64,000 bases of DNA from Cheilinus undulatus (lineage: Eukaryota; Chordata; Actinopteri; Labriformes; Labridae), in assembly GCF_018320785.1 (NCBI RefSeq), contig NC_054869.1, forward strand, positions 35,132,289-35,196,288, read 5' to 3'. The position numbers were made by a program, and so were the translations under genes. Below are positions 35,201 to 50,200 of this stretch, one piece after another. Below the pieces are notes generated by a model that saw only the letters and a program-made list of their open reading frames with translations, searched no databases and was not told where the DNA came from. Within the stretch, counting starts at the first letter, position 1; every line of letters starts with the position of its first letter.

Positions 35201-38200
35201 CACATTTGCAACATACAAAAATGAGGGAGTAGGGGGAGGTAGAGCCTCAGCCCATTCAGGCAGAGGAGTTTCATCCCCCAGTCAGGGCACCTCACCCTGT
35301 CTCTGCTTCCCCCATCAACCCTGCCAAGCTCAGTCCATAGTCTCTTGTGTTCTCTTTGCACTCTCGTATAATGTCGGCACCAGGAATAGTTGTCTCTTTG
35401 TGGTTGAAGCTATAAGTCGTGTTTGAGTAGGTAGCATCAGCATTGTCACTTCTCGGAGCTTTCATGTACAAAGCCTGGCTCTGTTGAATTCTGTTTGGAC
35501 TGTGATGGCCATGTGGTAGGGTAGGTAAGATGAAGAATGTCTGCGTGTTGGCATAGTGGGCTGTGACAGCTATCTTGGAGGGGGGTAGCTCTGGGAGTCT
35601 GGAAATCACTGTTCATCCCTCTGGAGAATGATGACATTGAACAAAACACCAGTGAACGGGAGTTTCCACTTGACAACTCTGGTGATGTGCTGGCTTCTTG
35701 CTGCCCGTTGGACTCCATGGTTGACTTGTGGGGCCCATCTTAAGCACTTCACAGAGATTAGGGATCTCTTCACTAACTTTTTACCCTTTAGTAGGGTACA
35801 AGTATCAATATTTCAGATTTCAAATAGAACCTGAATTGGCCACATTCACAAGGCACATTCTGTGCTGATTCTTTTCTTGAGTTCTCTTTTTAGTACATCT
35901 GTCTGGTTGTCAGAAAATTAGATCTTGTGTCCACAAAGGAAGATATCACGTGACTCTGAGACTCAAATAGCACTCAAAGAATTTCAAAATACTTGTGGCT
36001 TGTGCTCTATTTTGCACTCAACTTCAATTCTAAGTTGTGTTCAGAGTTGTCTTATGCTGTTCAGAATATTTTCCAATCAAATTTTTTCTGATAGATCCAA
36101 TTATAAGCTACTTTAATTTGAGAAACCACTGGTTTGTGGATTTTAGTGACCGATGTGTGCAAAGAGTTGCATCTTATCTTTTTCAGGATGTATTCTGTCC
36201 ATGCATGGTTAGCTTTGTATGGATAGACAGTGCTGGATTCAGTAGGTTGTCCGTCAGTCCATCTGAGCCATTCTTGTGATTGCGATACCTTTGTGATGCT
36301 TTAAGACATCTTAAAATTTTTTAAAGGTTTCCATGCTGACTTTAAGATAAACTCAATATAACTCAATATAATTTGGAGGTACAAGGTCAAGGTCAGAAAG
36401 GACAAAGGTTATCAGAATTAAAGACCCTGTTCAGTTTTCTTGTCAGCCAAAAAAATTTTTGTCTTTGAAATGTAGGGTCGGGTATCTTTAGGGTTTATTT
36501 TTTTTCTGATACTTGTGCTTAATAGATACTTTTTAATATGGTGCCAGTGCTGAAATGGTGCTTGAACCATAACTTTTAAGAGAAAAAAGTGCATTGAAAG
36601 TCAGTGAGAGAATAAAAGCTGCCTGGATATTGTCAGTGTTTTGCAGAGACGTCATTAAAAGATGCCACTAGTACATGGGATGAGAAAAGGAAACCGGTGT
36701 AACTTGTAGATATAAGAGGTTCAAGCAGAATTCATATACTGGCATTGTGTCAGAGACAATAAAATAAATACTGATTGCAAAATGCAAACAGATAAGAGAC
36801 ATTACTCCAGACAGCAAAACAGTTAAAAGACATTTATGCTCAGCTGAAATAAAGTGACTGCACATAATCACTTAAATGACATAATTCTTGCCCTTAATTT
36901 GGGGTGATAGGGTGTTGCATATATGGATGATTGGGTATCAAAATGAAGTATTGATATCTGTGTTGTAATCTGGTCCAGTAGATAACAGATGTGTTGGTAC
37001 CAGTACCATGTTGGTACAGGATTTCGTTACTCATCCCTACAGGAGTGTGCTCCTTTTCTGTGTTTTATTGACATTTTTTTAAAAGTCAATTGTGAAAATA
37101 GACACTGACCTCAGTTTCTGACATCAACCTGCTGAGAGGCATTATAGCAAAGTTTTCTGTCTGATGGCGTCCTTAATCTCATACAATCACTGAACCCTTC
37201 AGCTATCATTGTCTGATAGACACTTGATGCCACTGGGGACATTTCCGACATTTTGCCTAAGCCACTGGTAGGCGAGATTTTAATTTCTGTGTGGTGTTTA
37301 GGTCTACATTTTCTATTCTTCTATCTTCTTCTATAATCGGATTAATCTCAGTTCCACAGTAGACTGAGATACTACCACTTTACACTGCTCACTTCAGTGG
37401 TATGAGTCCCCATAAAAACACATCTCAATGGGATTTTTCCACAATTACATGGAATTAAGTTTGCCAAAAAACATCATGATGAAGTGGGAAAAAAGTAAAA
37501 AGTCAATCTTCGTCAAGTCTATCCTTGAGAGAAAAGGAAAACCACTTTGAAATATAGTGAAATAAGGTTTGTTTTGGTTGGTTTAATAATTTCTGATGTG
37601 TTTCAGGTAGTAAAGGAATCAATCTGCTGACTGGCTTTATAAACAGTGTCAAGCACATGCCTGGCTTGAGTTTTACCTGCATACACCAAAGCCTGCTGAT
37701 CGGTCCGTACAGCTTTGACAACAAATTAAACAGAAACCAGGAAAATTAACACAATGAAAATCATGACCTCTGTGAACAGATTGTGAAAGAGATCTCGGTC
37801 TCAATGGGTTTTATCTGGTTAAATAAAGGTTAAATAAAAATAAATAAATATAAAAGATTCTACAACTCTATGTAAAATCTAGAGGTAGAGAGTACAGCTC
37901 ATACAATGGCATTATTCCTACAATGAGAAGAGACTTCCTTATGAGTTGTTTTTGTAAGTTTAGAACAGAAAGAAAAATGTTTAGTCATCAGCGACTAGAC
38001 CCCGTCATGACATCTTCATGTGTTCCACCGAGAGTAATGAGACAGACAGCAGGATGATACCCTCATGATAGAGTCTAGACAATGCCGTATGTGGAGAAGG
38101 AAAGAGGCAGGATGTGATGAGGGGTAGGCTGTCACTTAAACCTTAACTCTAACTTTACCTGAACACTGTTGAGATGAACTTGAGGTGACAGGGTCAGGGG

Positions 38201-41200
38201 ACTGCCACAAGGATCCGCACTGACTTAACAACAAGGAAAACACATGAAAAATTCTGACAACAGGCATATTGGTACATTTTTGTTACCTCAACACATAATT
38301 TTATCTCAAAAAAAGTCTTGTTGAGAAATACTGAGGTGAGTTATTGTAAGAAGACCAGGGCAGAAAAATGATTAGTAAGCTCAGTATTTATAAAACCCTG
38401 ACCCTGAACCTGCGTATATTCTCTCATTAGTATATGTTTAATATGTACTGTCATTTACACTGTGTTGATTGCGGGTCAGGCTAATGTTGAGGTCTCTGGT
38501 AATGATGGCCTCTTGCTGAGTGAGGTAATTTAGCCACCTTGAATGCATATCCGTCAATAAATGAAGCATCGCTTTTCATTCAGAGAGAGTGGAACTAAGA
38601 GGTGGGAAGTATTGATCATCTCATACTGCAATTTCCACTGTGAGGCGGTAGAAATGTCAAATAGAAATGTCAACTTTGGCTGCAGGGACAACTAGAAATA
38701 CCAGGATCAATAATAAAAGAAAAAAATCAGCCCAAAGAAAACAATATGTGCCACAGGGAATTGAAGCTGGAAAAGGTCTCCATTCGTATCTCCTTTTGTC
38801 TGTCCATCATTTTTTTCCTTTTATTTTTTGTGAAAGATCATCTTTTGAGGCTTTTACTTGACAAACGAGCTGTAGAAAGACAAAAAATAAGCATTGTCTG
38901 TCATTTCTTAATGCATCCATTCATCCAAAAGTCTGATCATAGAGCTATGTATTTATCTGTTTTCCCATCCATTTGTCTGTCTTTACTTGCATTTATATTT
39001 TTTCCCACCATTCATCCTGCTGTATGCTATGCCAACATATCTTTGTAGCCACATAGCAATTATTCCTCACTCTGCTCACTCGTCCACTAAATCATCTCTC
39101 TATCCGTTTAGCTCTCTATAATTTCACCTTTGTATTTTCAAAACAATCTGTCCCTCTGTCTAGAAGAAAGTGTCAGTTCACCATGTATATACATCTATGT
39201 AACCAGCCACAATCCAATATGCAGCCTTTTCTCAATATCAGTCGTCCATCCAGTTGTCTGTCCATCCATCCATCAAAACCCTGCCTGTAGCTGCTCAAAT
39301 GATGCCAATGGTCCACTCACTGACTGGGAACAAATGTTTCAAATAGAAGCTTTACAAGATGGCCTGATGACAGACATATTCTGGCCAATCCATTGGCTCC
39401 GCAAGGTTACTGGCATTTATTTAAAGTTGTGGGGTTGTTTGCAGACTCCACTGGCAAGCTTAGTTACATCATGTCAGAGGACTAGCCTAAACAAAGCTTT
39501 TCTGTGTGCACTTGGACATGTATGTTTGTGATCTCTATCTATCCCTCTTCGAGTTGTGCTTTAAATATTTTTTTTAAAATCCGTTATCAGACAGGATCTG
39601 ATAATGTGTAGATATGTTTAGTTTACTTTAAATCATATGAGGTAGTCTGTAAATACTCTTTGTTTGATCACAATGGCTTGATTCTTTTACCTTAAGCTGA
39701 ATTACAATAATAATAATAATGCATTTTATTTATGGGCGCCTTTCAAAGCACTCAAGGTCACCTTACAAGAAAAGTTTAAAACAAGACAAATAAATAAGTC
39801 CACAAAATACACACAGGTTAGCAGTAAGTCAAAATAATGAATTAAACAGTGTAGGTCAACTGAAAGACATCAATCAGACTGAATATGCCAGTTTGAAAAG
39901 ATGAGTTTTAAGATGGGGTTTGAAAATGCAGAGTGAATTAATATTACAGATGTCTGGTGGGAGGGAGCTCCAAAGTCTGGGAGCAGAGCGACTAAAGGCT
40001 CTGGAGCCCATGGTGGTCAAGCGGGCAGGTGGGACTGTGAGGTAGAGAGAGGAAGAGGACCTGAGAGTGTTAGAGGGGGTGCTGATGTGAAGGTCAGAAA
40101 GGTACGGCGGGGCGAGGTTATGGATGGCTTTGAAGGTCAGGAGCAGAATCTTAAAATCAATGCGGTAGCTGACCAGGAGCCAGTGTAGCTGCTGAAGAAT
40201 TGGAGTAATTGCTGGATGGGGTCCTGGAAATGATGCGGGCGGCAGAATTGTGGACTAACTGAAGTTTGTGGAGGGATTTCTGGGGGAAACCAAACAGTAG
40301 GGAGTTGCAATAGTCGATCCGGGAAGTGACCAATGAGTGAACTAAAATAGCAGCAGAAGTTGGAGTGAGGGAGAGATGGAAGTAAGCAGACCTGGTAACG
40401 TTATTGATGTCATCCTAATAAGCATCTAAAAAGATCATTTTATTTGTCGCCATCTTACTATTTTTCTCCATCCCTGTATCCTCACATTCGTGGAGCACTC
40501 TTTCCAATAGACTCATCCATTCATCCATATCTTCACCACCCACATTTCTGTCTGGCCATACATCACATTCATCAGCCCATCTATTGATACATCTGTCAAC
40601 CTGTTCTGATTTTAATATTTTTTTTCCCCTTTTCAGACTCTTTCAAGGCTACAAGAGTACAGTGGATGGATTGCCAGACTACTGATAAATGTTCAACCCA
40701 GTTATGACACGAGGCATTTACAGAGTTCCAGTACATTGTTGGAACAAAGACAAAAAACATGTTTTATTAAGACAGAAAGAAGCTGGGGAATCTGTTTCTA
40801 TTAAAGCTCTTAGTATTTCAAGTTTGCATTGTAAAGCTTTATTTTTACTATGGGATAAAGTAAGATAAGAAAATTGAAAAGCTAGAATTTCGAGCACCTT
40901 ATTGTGAGTCAACACTAAACAAGCTATTATTACCGATAACACGTTCTCTCTGGGTGAAGTTGTTCTCTCACTGTAGAGTCTGATCAAAATTAAATGCTGC
41001 AGATTTTCTGTGACTCACTCACTAATGTGGAGGGGTGTGTATCAGCAGACTGTGATGAGTTCTGTGTTAGTTCCCATTCACTATCACTTACTGGGTTAGT
41101 GTGACCCTGATATTACAAAGCCCCTTCTCACATGCAGATACCGACTTCTCATCACTTACACAGACACAGTAGTGCATTGTGTGGGTGTGTTTCCAATCTC

Positions 41201-44200
41201 TAACTGTTCCTAAACACCACTGATTTGTATACAGTTATACATAATAAGCAAAAACTATGAGCATCTTGCACTGCAACCTGTCCAATGTGATGCCACATTT
41301 GTTCCCCATCCCCCCATGTCTCTACACTCTGACCTTGACCGCAGACAGGCATGCTACAGTGATAATCTATAACAAACAGACACACGAGTGTAGTGTCAAA
41401 GCAGGAAGGATGACACAAAAGAGGGCACCTTTAGTGGGAAAACCATCTGTTTGGATTGGAGCACACTTCAAATTTCTTTCTGAAAGCTCTCAGTTCAAGC
41501 CATGGAAACATTATTTCTACAGTAATTGGTGTTATATATGGACTAATTGTCACCTTGAAGTGTGAGGAGGTGCAACCATGTTACTTGGATACCACATAAA
41601 GAATGTTTTATGTGTTGAATAAAACCATGAAAAATATTCATTTACAATCATAGCAGGGGAACAGAGCACTGGCGTGTTACTCCAATTTAACCACTTTAGA
41701 ACAATGTTTTTTTACACCTGTAAAGCATGAATCTCCACTATCTGCTTTCTGTAGAAATGTGTTTTAAATCTGACCTCTGTCTCTGTTTAGGGTGCTTCTG
41801 TGGTCTGGGACTGGTTTACTCCAACAAGACGTGCACCATGCCACCCATCACCTTTCAGGATCTTCCACTCAATATCTACATGGTCATTTTTGGGACAGGT
41901 ATCTTTGTCTTCATCCTGAGCCTCATCTTCTGCTGTTACTTCATCAGGTAAGAAGGGAAATAAATATGCAGAAGCTTCCTATTTTGCACAGCAGTGTGCT
42001 AAAGTGACCTGTGACTACTGACTTATGAGGACCATATTACTCAGACCTGCAGAGTACTCCGTGTTGTATGGTTAGATCAAGGCTGATCACTTTCCCACCA
42101 AAAGCAAACACCTGATTATGTTCACTGCTTTCAGGCCTGTCCAAACAGGTCTTATGCAGTGGGAAAAGAGTGCATACATTTACATCAAAACAATGAAATA
42201 AATAGATTCTTGTAAATATTTTCCAAGGCTGAGTTTAGGCCAAGTAGTACCTGTGGTAGAGCTAAACAAATACCTGGATGTAGCTGCACAGTCATATTCT
42301 CAGTAATCCTTTGACTACAGTCTGAAATGGGGGACTTTGTATTAAAGTCTACTAATACATGCGTTAATTCTATGGCATGAATTTACTTAATTATTCTTTA
42401 TAAAAACAGTTACCTGTAGCTTGGCCATACAACAGCAGTGGTGCTAGCAGTGTACAGTCATATGGGGTAAACAATATACAGCTGTATGATGAAAATACTA
42501 ATGACGAGTATATATTTTAGTGGATCTAATCTAATCAGTGCCACATGTTTAGAGCACTTTATATAAAGATGAATCAAAGCAGCCGACCGGACCAGCATGA
42601 CCAGCCAGCTTTTTTAAAAGTTTCTTTCCACAGAGTACACAGTAAGTATGGGTGCACATGGTGCAATTTATTTAGTATAGCTTGATCATTTCTTCAGTTA
42701 AAATTACGTCACTAAATTGGTTAGCCTGTTCATGGCACTTTCCATTATATGTAACAATCAAACCCATGAACTAACATGGTTCATCTGGAAGGAATTGCAA
42801 CCCCCCCAAGGAGAGTCATGCCCCAGCTACCACTGTTACTGATGCCCCTTATTGACCCACAAAGGCAAACAAGACTATCAGTGACAAGTTTGATAATATC
42901 TATATTCTTGTTAATGCCTGAATGTGGATAGGTGTCTAGGTGTTGGTGCCAAACTAAAAGTTCTTCACAGTAGCTTTAAGTTATTTTGGTCTGAAAGCAT
43001 TTCATCTGCAAAAAATTCAACTTTAGGGAAATTATGTATTTGTGTGAGGAAGGGAGGTAGAAAGAAAAAGAGGAACAGGGTGACCTCTCCATCTGTTGAC
43101 TATGAACTCCCTGATGAGCCGACGGGACGTGTGTGTGTCTGAAGGATGGGATATGAGGCAACAGGAAGCAGCCCGTCACAATGTGTGAGGACAACAGCGA
43201 GGAAAACTGCAGAGACTCAGCTCAGAATAAACACTTCCTGAATATCACACAGTGGGTGTACACAAACACTTGATACATGACTGTATGCAGTGTAGAAAAC
43301 CTAATAAAGAATTTCAACACCTGCTGTATCATCATCAGATGACAGAGCATCTGTCTGTACAAAGTTAGCTGATATCTTATGACACAATGTGCTATTTTTG
43401 GCTTTGGATGCAATTTTAAATTTCTGGCCAAATCAACCTGCATTTATGAAATGTCAAACTACTAAAAAAAACCTCTCCCTTGCTGGAGACTGAAGCCAAT
43501 CCACTGTTTGTTGTCAGAACATCACAAATAGCCGGCCAGTATTTTGTAAGTATGAGGCACTTCCTGTAAACCTCTTGTGCATGCACTGCCTCTGAAGCTA
43601 CATTTCTTGTAAAAAAATGTACAGTTAGATTCACATTATTTCAGACAGTTCAAAGTGAGATTTTGTAAGGAACAATTGTTGGTTTTACCTTCTTTTGTAA
43701 CAAGATCCTTGTCAAGGGGATTCAAGAGGTCAAAATATGTTTTGTGTTGCAAAAACTCATAACATCCATCCATTATCTACACAGCTATCTCATTCACAGT
43801 CAGAGGGGGCTGGAGCTCATTCCAGCTCTCACTGGGCAAGAGGCAGGGTACACCTGGCCTGGTCACCCCTCACTTACAGGGTAATATACAGGGACAACCA
43901 GGCACACAAACAGTCATACCTTTGGGCAATTTAGAGTTACCAATTAGCCAAACAAGTATGTCTTTTGGACTGTAGGAGGAAGCTGGAGAGGACACTTTAA
44001 TTAACTAGGGTAACATGCAAACTCCACACAGAGAGGCCCTGTCAACTGGGATTCAAGCCAGGAACCTTCTTGCTGTGAGGCAATAGTGCTAACCCCTGCA
44101 CCACCATGCAGCCCTCAAAACATACCATTTCAAAAATGTTTTTAGTACATAGGATGAATGACAATGGGGTTAAACAACTTAAAACCTGTAAGATATATTT

Positions 44201-47200
44201 GATACCCATCCATTTACTGAGCTTAGCTTTACTGAGCCACAAATAGACTATACTTGGATGGGTCACTTGGGCAGATTTACAGCAACCCAAGTATGTTGAC
44301 CATTTCTTTTCTATTTTAAAAATCCATATATTGTCACTAGGGGTCCATGAGATTAGCTGGCTAAAATGTCAAATTTGAATCCCTTTGTCATTGGCATCGA
44401 CATTTACAAGTGGGTTAAACTAATCATTAACATTTAGAATTTTTTATCAGTGTAGACCAAGGGTGGGCAGTTTTGGTTACCAAGATGGCCACATTATTTT
44501 CACTCTCAATGCCAAAGAGCCACATTTAACCACTGTGATTACTAATGATTTAATGACAGAAAAAATATAGCTTACCCAATCATTAACTTGATCAACATTT
44601 ATATTAAACCTGAATAAATCAGTTTTAAGCTGTTTTTTTTTTCCAAGCAGTGAATGTAATAGTAGGAGGCTCTGGAAGCTGCTGAAGATGGCATGGAGGA
44701 GGAATTGCCCACCAGATGAGTGGCTCATTGCAGAGGGATGCTTTATCCCAAAAGAGGAAAACTCACCATCCATGAAGCAGTTTTGGACCCTCTCACTTTT
44801 TAATGTGGAGGGCAAGGTATTCTTTGAAATCCTGGCAAACAGGCTTACCAACTTTCTGTTGAGTAACAAGTAAATTGATACAGTTCAGAAAAGGGGAGTG
44901 CCAGGAGGTTGCATTGAGCATACAAGTGTCATCTCAAAGATGATCGAGGATGCAAAGTGCAGTTGAGGAGACCTGGCAGTCCTGTGGCTCGATATAACAA
45001 ATGCGTATGGAACTGTCCCTCATAAGCTGGTGGAACTCACACTGCAGGCATATCACGTCCCACGAAAGTTCAGCATCTTCTGCAGGAGTACCTCAACTGC
45101 TTCAGGATGCGATTTACCTGTGGGGATTTCACTACCAGTTGGCAACGGTTGGAAAAAGACATTGTCACTTAATGCACAGTTTCAGTGATCCTGTTCTCAG
45201 CTGCTATGAACCTTCTGGTTAAAATGGTGGAGAAGCCAAGCAGAGGCGCAGTTCTGGCTAGTGGCATCCAGCAGGCTCCAGTGAAGGCATTCATGGATGA
45301 TCTGACAATAACTGCAATATCAGTCCCAGAAGGCAGATGGATGCTGTAAGATCTATGCAGGATCATCAAAGACGCCAGGATGGAATTAAAGCCAACAAAG
45401 TCAAGAAGCCTTGTCCTGAGGAAAGGGCGCCTACAGGGCTGCTTTCGATTCAGGATTGGAGAGGCGCTTATCCCGACAGTAAGCGAAAAACCAATCAAGA
45501 GTTTGGGGAAGGGGTTCAGTGCCGAGCTAAATGACAGAGGGAGTGTGAGGGAGATGCTCAGGCAAGCTGAAGCATGGTTGCGAGCTTTGGACAGGAGTGG
45601 GCTGCCTGGAGGGTTCAAAGTCTGGGGTTATCAACATGGGGTGCTCCCAAGACTTCTCTGGCCATTGCTCATATACGAGGTACCTGTGACAACAGTTGAG
45701 GCTTTGGAAAAGAAGACTAACACCTTCCTACAAAGATGGCTGTCAGTTCCCAAAAGCTTCTCTTCAATTGGTCTATACAGGTCTGGAAGCAAGCTGCAAT
45801 AACATCAGTGGTTGAGGAGTACAAGATAGGTGCTCCGCGACAGCAACAATCAACTGCTTTGCCAAGCAGATATCACTGTCTGAACAGGACAGAAGTGGTC
45901 ACCAAGCAGGGCTGTAGCAGAAGTAGAGGCAAGTCTACACCACAAAGACATCATAGGAGTGGTAACCAAGGAAGGCTGGGCTTAGGGGTCATTACCAGGG
46001 CAAGGTGGAAGGATGCAAGGGCTAAAGAATGTCGCACCCTGGTCCAGGAAGAGCTACGCATGGTGGAAGGAGAGGATAGACGAACTGGGGCAGTATCCAT
46101 GAAGCAGCAAGGGAGCTGGACACGCTTGAGTGGTGTCCAAGGAAGATTGTTTGGTTGAAAGGAGATGTGGGCATGGAGGAGAGCCGGATCAAGTTCCTCC
46201 TCTGCTCTACTTATGATGTCCTACCCACACCAAAAAATCTGCACTGGTGGGGGCTTGCAGAGAATCCAGGCTGCACACTGTGCAGGAAACCAGTCAGCCT
46301 AGAGCAGGTGTTGTCATCTTGCCAATCAAACCTCGATGATGGGAAGTTCAGATGGAGGCATGATCGGATACATGATCAGATACTTCCCAGTGAAAGTAGG
46401 CTGCTGAGGATTCCCTGGGCAGTCACTGTGGAGTGCCCATCAAAAAAAATCTTGTGGCTAACATCACCAGGCAAGCAGAGGCAGCATCTAGGTGGCTGTG
46501 GCTTAAGCGTAATGAGTGCTGGATTAACTCACTTAGCAGAGGGGAGATCTGATAGGGCAGAGTGGTGGTGGAGCCTGAGGGGCCGAGGGGGCCACTTCAG
46601 GACGTTGGGGTGTGCTGTCAAGCCCTCCAGAGGTGTTGTGGGCTTAATCTGGTGAAACACCTGTGACGGGGGGGGTGGCCCACCTGATGACCTGTAGAAA
46701 GCACCAATGGCCCACACCACAAAGCTTGGCTAATTGGACTTGTAGACATGCGACTGCTTGCCATCATTCTCATGTACGTGGCAGGGTTTTTGTCCCTGCC
46801 CTTGAGATGGTAGCAATGAACTCATCGTATTATAGACTTTATAGACTTTTTAAAAAAGTTATTCAGAAACTATTACAGCTGCTCATAGCTTGTATTTTCT
46901 TGCAAAACTAATCATATACCAATAATCAAAGATTTTACCAGAAATGTGTCTTTTTCCTCAAAATTTCATAGTAGATGTTTTCTTGTTTTCTTCATGTTCA
47001 TAAGTTGTTGGTATTTAGAATTGAGTTGTGGGCTGGATTGAGTGAGGTGGAGGGCCACATGTGGCCCCTGGGCCTCCAGTTGCCCACCACAGGTCTATGT
47101 CCACATTCCTGGTCAAACACTCCATCTAAACTGCAACACAGCTGCCCACCACTAGTAGCCGCTGTATTAGTTCAATGTTTACTGAATGTCTTCTGCTTTG

Positions 47201-50200
47201 TTGTCACAGTGCTCTTTAATTCAGTAGAAACAAACTTTTGACTGCTATAGCATTGATAGCATGCCATAGGAACAGCATGGTTGAGCAGTATTCTGATCTA
47301 GAAAATGGGGATGAAGTTGTCCAGAGGCTGTGCAAGGTTATATTCACTGATAACCGAGCATTGAGTGACGATATTCAGCTCAGCAATGTGAAGGTTAACC
47401 TGCAAAAAGGACTGAAGGCCGGCGTTACCAGCACTAAAAGCGTTAGTCACATTCTGCAAACCAACGTTAAATTATTATGGCATTATGTTTTACCTTCACA
47501 GTGTTAAGCTGGTTTACAGAAGGTATTTTACTTAACTTTAGGCTGGTTGGCATAATGGAATTATATTTTGCTTTAAATTAGATGGGAAATGATACACCCT
47601 GGAACATCACTAATAGTCACTATCCATGCACAAGAGAGAGGTGTCCACTGGTACGTCCTGCCAGTAAGGGCACTGTTTGAGGTGACATCTCATGTTAACA
47701 GTTACAATTCTAAGGCTTTTTTCTGCCACTGCTTGCTGCTGATGTCGTCCTGTTCTCCTGCAATCTAGCATGACAATCATAATTCATCACCTCATCAATA
47801 ATAACCATTCACACAAGAACCCCTCCCTTGCAATGATTGTGAAATGGAGGGTAATTATCAAATGCAACATTTCAAAGACGTGATATTATTTGAGTGTCTT
47901 TATACAAAAGTTAGATCAGTCAAAATCAAACAACCAAAACATCATCCATTCAAACTAAGCACATTTAGCTTTGATTGATGAGGAGTCACGGCGCAGTGAT
48001 GATGTAAAGCCTTTCTCTGTAATCATAAATGTTTTATTCAGCCCTGGGCTTGCAAATAAATTTACCATCATTTCTGAGAAAAAAAAAACTCTTATCCATT
48101 CTGTGTCTGTTATAACTTTTTCTTTTGAATTATGAGTCACTTCCTTTCGGCCCCATTAACAAGCCGAATGTAGTCTGGGGTAGACGTTTGATTGTGAATT
48201 CATTTATGGACTGGCTGATTTATTAAATGAATTCAGAGTGGTGAATGGCTTTCTCTGCATGTTTCCTTATCATCTGTCTCAATTCTGTGTGTCATGGAGT
48301 TTGTGATGTTCAGTTTTAACACTGAAGGAGATGTCTGGCTGAGAATGAAACACTCAATTGATCCAAGTTTTTGTCCTTTAATCACACAGAGGTATTATAG
48401 CACATCCTTTAAAAAGCCTTCAGGTGAGAGAAAGATTTGCTGAAGTAACAAGCAGCTCACAAGCATCATGTTCAAAATGTTCCTATTGTGGCTAAGTGTT
48501 AGGTTTGTACAGCTGCACTTATACCATTTTCCATCTTTAAATGGTGAAGCTCTCCATCTAAATGATCAAAGGCGGTTTCAGCAGACTGCTGATACCTCAT
48601 CTGATACCTACCAGTAATGTGATGCATTAAAAATAATTTTTAAGAAACAGTCAGTGGTTAAATGGTAAAAGCACCTTATCTTACCCACATCCTTACCCGC
48701 ATCCATTCATTCTACATTCACACACTGATGGCAAAGGCTGCTATGTAGAGTACCTGTCAGTATTCAAGGTGTCTTAAGAACACATCAACATGTGACTGCC
48801 ATAGCTGGAGCTCAAACTCTTGACCTTCCAGTTGAATGATGACCAACTCTACCTGCTGAGCCACAGTTGCTCAGTCTTGTCGCTGATGGTCTTGTCTTTT
48901 GAAGATTGTATGAAGGTCAGGACAAAATTAGGATACAGCTGTTAACCGTCACCCTGACTTGTGTCATACAGCCATGCTAAATATTAATTATTTAAAGATA
49001 GTTTTTAGGCTTTAGAACTTTATTTAGAGGAGGAGGTTTAAGTGACACATGATTTAACTGCTTGGTTTCTCTGGTGCCCTAAGTTTAGATTAATTAAGAA
49101 CAACAACAAAAAAAAAAACCCACACTTTTTATACATGTGGTTGCAAATCTGACTCATTGTGTCACCACTTTATGATTCCTCCTGGTGGTTCTTATAACAA
49201 GAATGAAGGTAAACAATATTTAAATGGACAAAGAAGTTTACAACAGGATGAGAGAAGTTGATGGCTGCGGGATTGTGTTGTACAGGATTATATTTATTCC
49301 TCAATTAATACCCTGATGTTTCATTACATGATTAAGCAACATAATTAGTTATTCCACAATAGCTGTATTATGATACTATTGTAATTGTGGCATACCTGGC
49401 ATTGTATTACGCCACATCACATTCCAGTATCATATCGTATCTTATCGTATCCTATTGATCACATATCTTACCCTTAAAAACAGGCACTGTTCTTCATTTC
49501 AGCCTGACCTAAATCTTTAACACAGAGGCTTTGATGTTATTTATGTAAAAAAAAGGACTGACAATTTTTACATTACCTGACATATTTTTTCTTGGAGGTA
49601 ATTTCCACTAAATATACAGCATTTGCCATTACTTTACATACCTTTAATACATTTAGCGAATTAATTTTTCAACACAGTGCAAGCCAAGCTTATTAAGAAG
49701 AACAATTCAAATGTAGAGTAATTCAAAGTGCTAATGTAGTTAAAAAGAGAAAAGGGAAAAATCCTGAATACAAAAAATATAATATCCTCTGTTTAGGCTT
49801 TAAGTAATCTGCTGTGTACCCCTAATATAGCCTTAAGTTATCGATTAAAGATATGATTTGACTTCTGGTAGACACAGACTTGATGGGAAGGCTGCATAAT
49901 TCATTGTCACTTTTTACTGTTTCAGACTGGGTGCATTTTTGCTGCATGGCAGCAGCTCTAGAAACTCACTTCATCCATGCAAACTGGGTTTGTTCTTTGA
50001 ATAGCATAAACCAGAAGTGTAACCAAACTTTTTCTTTCCTCCAACATATTCCATCAATGTGAAAAAGAAAGCTCCAGCAGCAGTCAAAGTTTAGTGCACA
50101 ACTTTATTGGACTGATGTGTTTTGGGTTGTTGTCTTCATTAGTGTTGCTAAGAAACACAAAGCAAACATGCTCTACTAATGTTGACATAAGTATCTGCTA

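Noticed and set aside
39130..39531. 133-codon open frame on the plus strand
   Set aside because: Falls in TCCATCCA-rich and repeat-like intronic sequence; no domain, no coding-like composition, no splice partner.
42634..42641. Microexon candidate (AGTACACA) with good acceptor and GTAAGT donor in rnf122 intron 2
   Set aside because: At 8 nt it would shift the frame, and joining exon 2 directly to exon 3 restores the expected [11 protein letters not shown] sequence.
44477..44869. 130-codon minus-strand open frame
   Set aside because: It is antisense to the hAT-like end and the LINE fragment; the plus-strand RT reading explains the sequence.
45169..45618. 149-codon minus-strand open frame
   Set aside because: Antisense shadow of the RT region that carries FMDD on the plus strand.
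47238..47507. 89-codon frame [18 protein letters not shown]...
   Set aside because: Reads like protein but no family is recognised and there are no splice signals; probably transposon debris or chance.
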